A DNA stretch of 14,195 nucleotides from Candidatus Neomicrothrix sp. UBA672 (lineage in GTDB: Bacteria; Actinomycetota; Acidimicrobiia; Acidimicrobiales; MedAcidi-G1). Numbering within the stretch: position 1 is the first letter of the stretch; every line of letters starts with the position of its first letter. The stretch covers positions 19,810 to 34,004 of the forward strand of contig DBNM01000115.1 of NCBI GenBank assembly GCA_002299135.1. The letters run 5' to 3'. This document shows positions 13,693 to 14,195 of this stretch, piece after piece. Position numbers and translations under genes: made by a program. The notes below the pieces were generated by a model that saw nothing but the letters and a program-made list of their open reading frames with translations, made no database searches and was not told where the DNA came from.

Positions 13693-14195
13693 CCGTTGAA
13701 TCTACCAGTTTGATCGGCTTCTGGAGAAACAATAAGTGTTCGAGTAAAGCTAGCTAAACCCGAAATAAATATCATTGCTATACCTGCCAAGACAAGTACT
13801 AAGGAAGTGGAAAGTCCCATTAAAGCAAGAGAAACCGCTACTGGTCCTACTGTTTGCCCCAAACGGGCAGCTCCCGTCCACATTGCTAACAATGCCCCAC
13901 GAAGTTGCTCAGGAGCGTTTTCTGCTATCAGATCTTGGAGAGTTGGGATCATCAGACCTTCTGACAAACCATAAATCATTGTTGCTAATACAAGGATAGG
14001 CAATGATCCAAAACCCATCATGAGAAAAGAAACTCCCCAAATTAGTAAAGACACATAAATGATGATTCCGCCTTGCAGTCGCTTTCTGACTCTTGCAACT
14101 GCTAGGGCTGATGAAGCAGCCACAATAGCTTGAGCTGCAGCGACTAAACCTCTGCCAGTTGTGAGCAGTCCAAACTCGCGCTCAAGATGGACTGG
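13689..14195 (-). CDS. MFS transporter, C-terminal part (partial)
   Basis: The frame is open from the right edge to the TGA at 13689, giving the last 168 residues. An internal GTG at 14123 is not the start, because 24 further codons (beginning PVHLEREFGLLTTGRGL) run in frame to the edge and fit the loop and helix 8 region of an MFS protein. About five hydrophobic segments follow, typical of the second half of a 12-helix transporter. The loop RVRKRLQGG matches the basic loop between helices 8 and 9. MIYGLSEGLMIPTLQDLIAENAPEQLRG has the usual helix 10-11 pattern of proton-coupled drug or sugar efflux members. Substrate cannot be read from this part. It overlaps proC by four bases and is the first visible gene of this operon. 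Confidence 0.85.
   Translation of the reverse strand, partial: PVHLEREFGLLTTGRGLVAAAQAIVAASSALAVARVRKRLQGGIIIYVSLLIWGVSFLMMGFGSLPILVLATMIYGLSEGLMIPTLQDLIAENAPEQLRGALLAMWTGAARLGQTVGPVAVSLALMGLSTSLVLVLAGIAMIFISGLASFTRTLIVSPEADQTGRFNG

Noticed and set aside
14000..14123. Complete small membrane protein starting at GTG 14123
   Set aside because: The frame stays open upstream to the window edge with MFS-like sequence, so it is the C-terminal part of a larger transporter.
1..14195. CRISPR arrays, tRNA or rRNA genes, insertion sequences, phage or defence genes
   Set aside because: No regular repeats, tRNA-like cloverleaf stretches, transposase motifs or defence domains were seen. The window reads as core metabolism.

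Overview
The window is an AT-rich chromosomal segment (about 40% G+C by eye) that looks like a small-genome, probably aquatic, actinobacterium. An Acidimicrobiia-like lineage is my best guess. The reasons are a Rex redox repressor next to a hemA-C-D-B-L cluster, a MenJ-type menaquinone side-chain reductase, a b6-type quinol oxidase module, and small proteins beginning MVEIPEHL. The lineage is inferred from gene content and recalled family resemblance, not from a search. GTG and TTG starts are common here.

Region 1 (1-1821, minus strand) is a respiratory operon. In transcription order it encodes a three-helix membrane protein of unknown role, a two-cluster 4Fe-4S ferredoxin, a four-helix cytochrome b6-type subunit, and the first 36 codons of a further protein that runs off the left edge. 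Region 2 (1822-2127) is a divergent control region. It holds an 18-bp site that matches the Rex operator pattern, about 50 bases upstream of the respiratory operon. Region 3 (2128-5860, plus strand) encodes a membrane-anchored cytochrome c whose leader is a paralogue of the protein at the left edge, a MenJ-like reductase and a glucose-6-phosphate isomerase.

Region 4 (5857-11070, minus strand) is the tetrapyrrole block hemA-hemC-hemD-hemB-hemL, which covers glutamyl-tRNA to uroporphyrinogen III. Its last gene overlaps the end of pgi tail to tail by 4 bases. Region 5 (11204-14195, minus strand) holds rex, a 29-codon single-helix protein, an S-adenosylmethionine hydrolase (DUF62), proC, and the C-terminal part of an MFS transporter that continues past the right edge. 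The last four genes are joined by 1- or 4-base stop/start overlaps.

The window has a coherent theme: a quinol-to-cytochrome c electron-transfer complex, the enzyme that finishes its quinone, the pathway that makes its haem, and the NADH/NAD+ sensor that probably controls it. The most notable items are the Rex-like operator, the b6/ferredoxin operon with no Rieske protein in view, the shared MVEIPEHL leader on two divergent transcripts, and the 29-residue membrane protein. I saw no tRNA, rRNA, CRISPR array, insertion sequence or phage gene.
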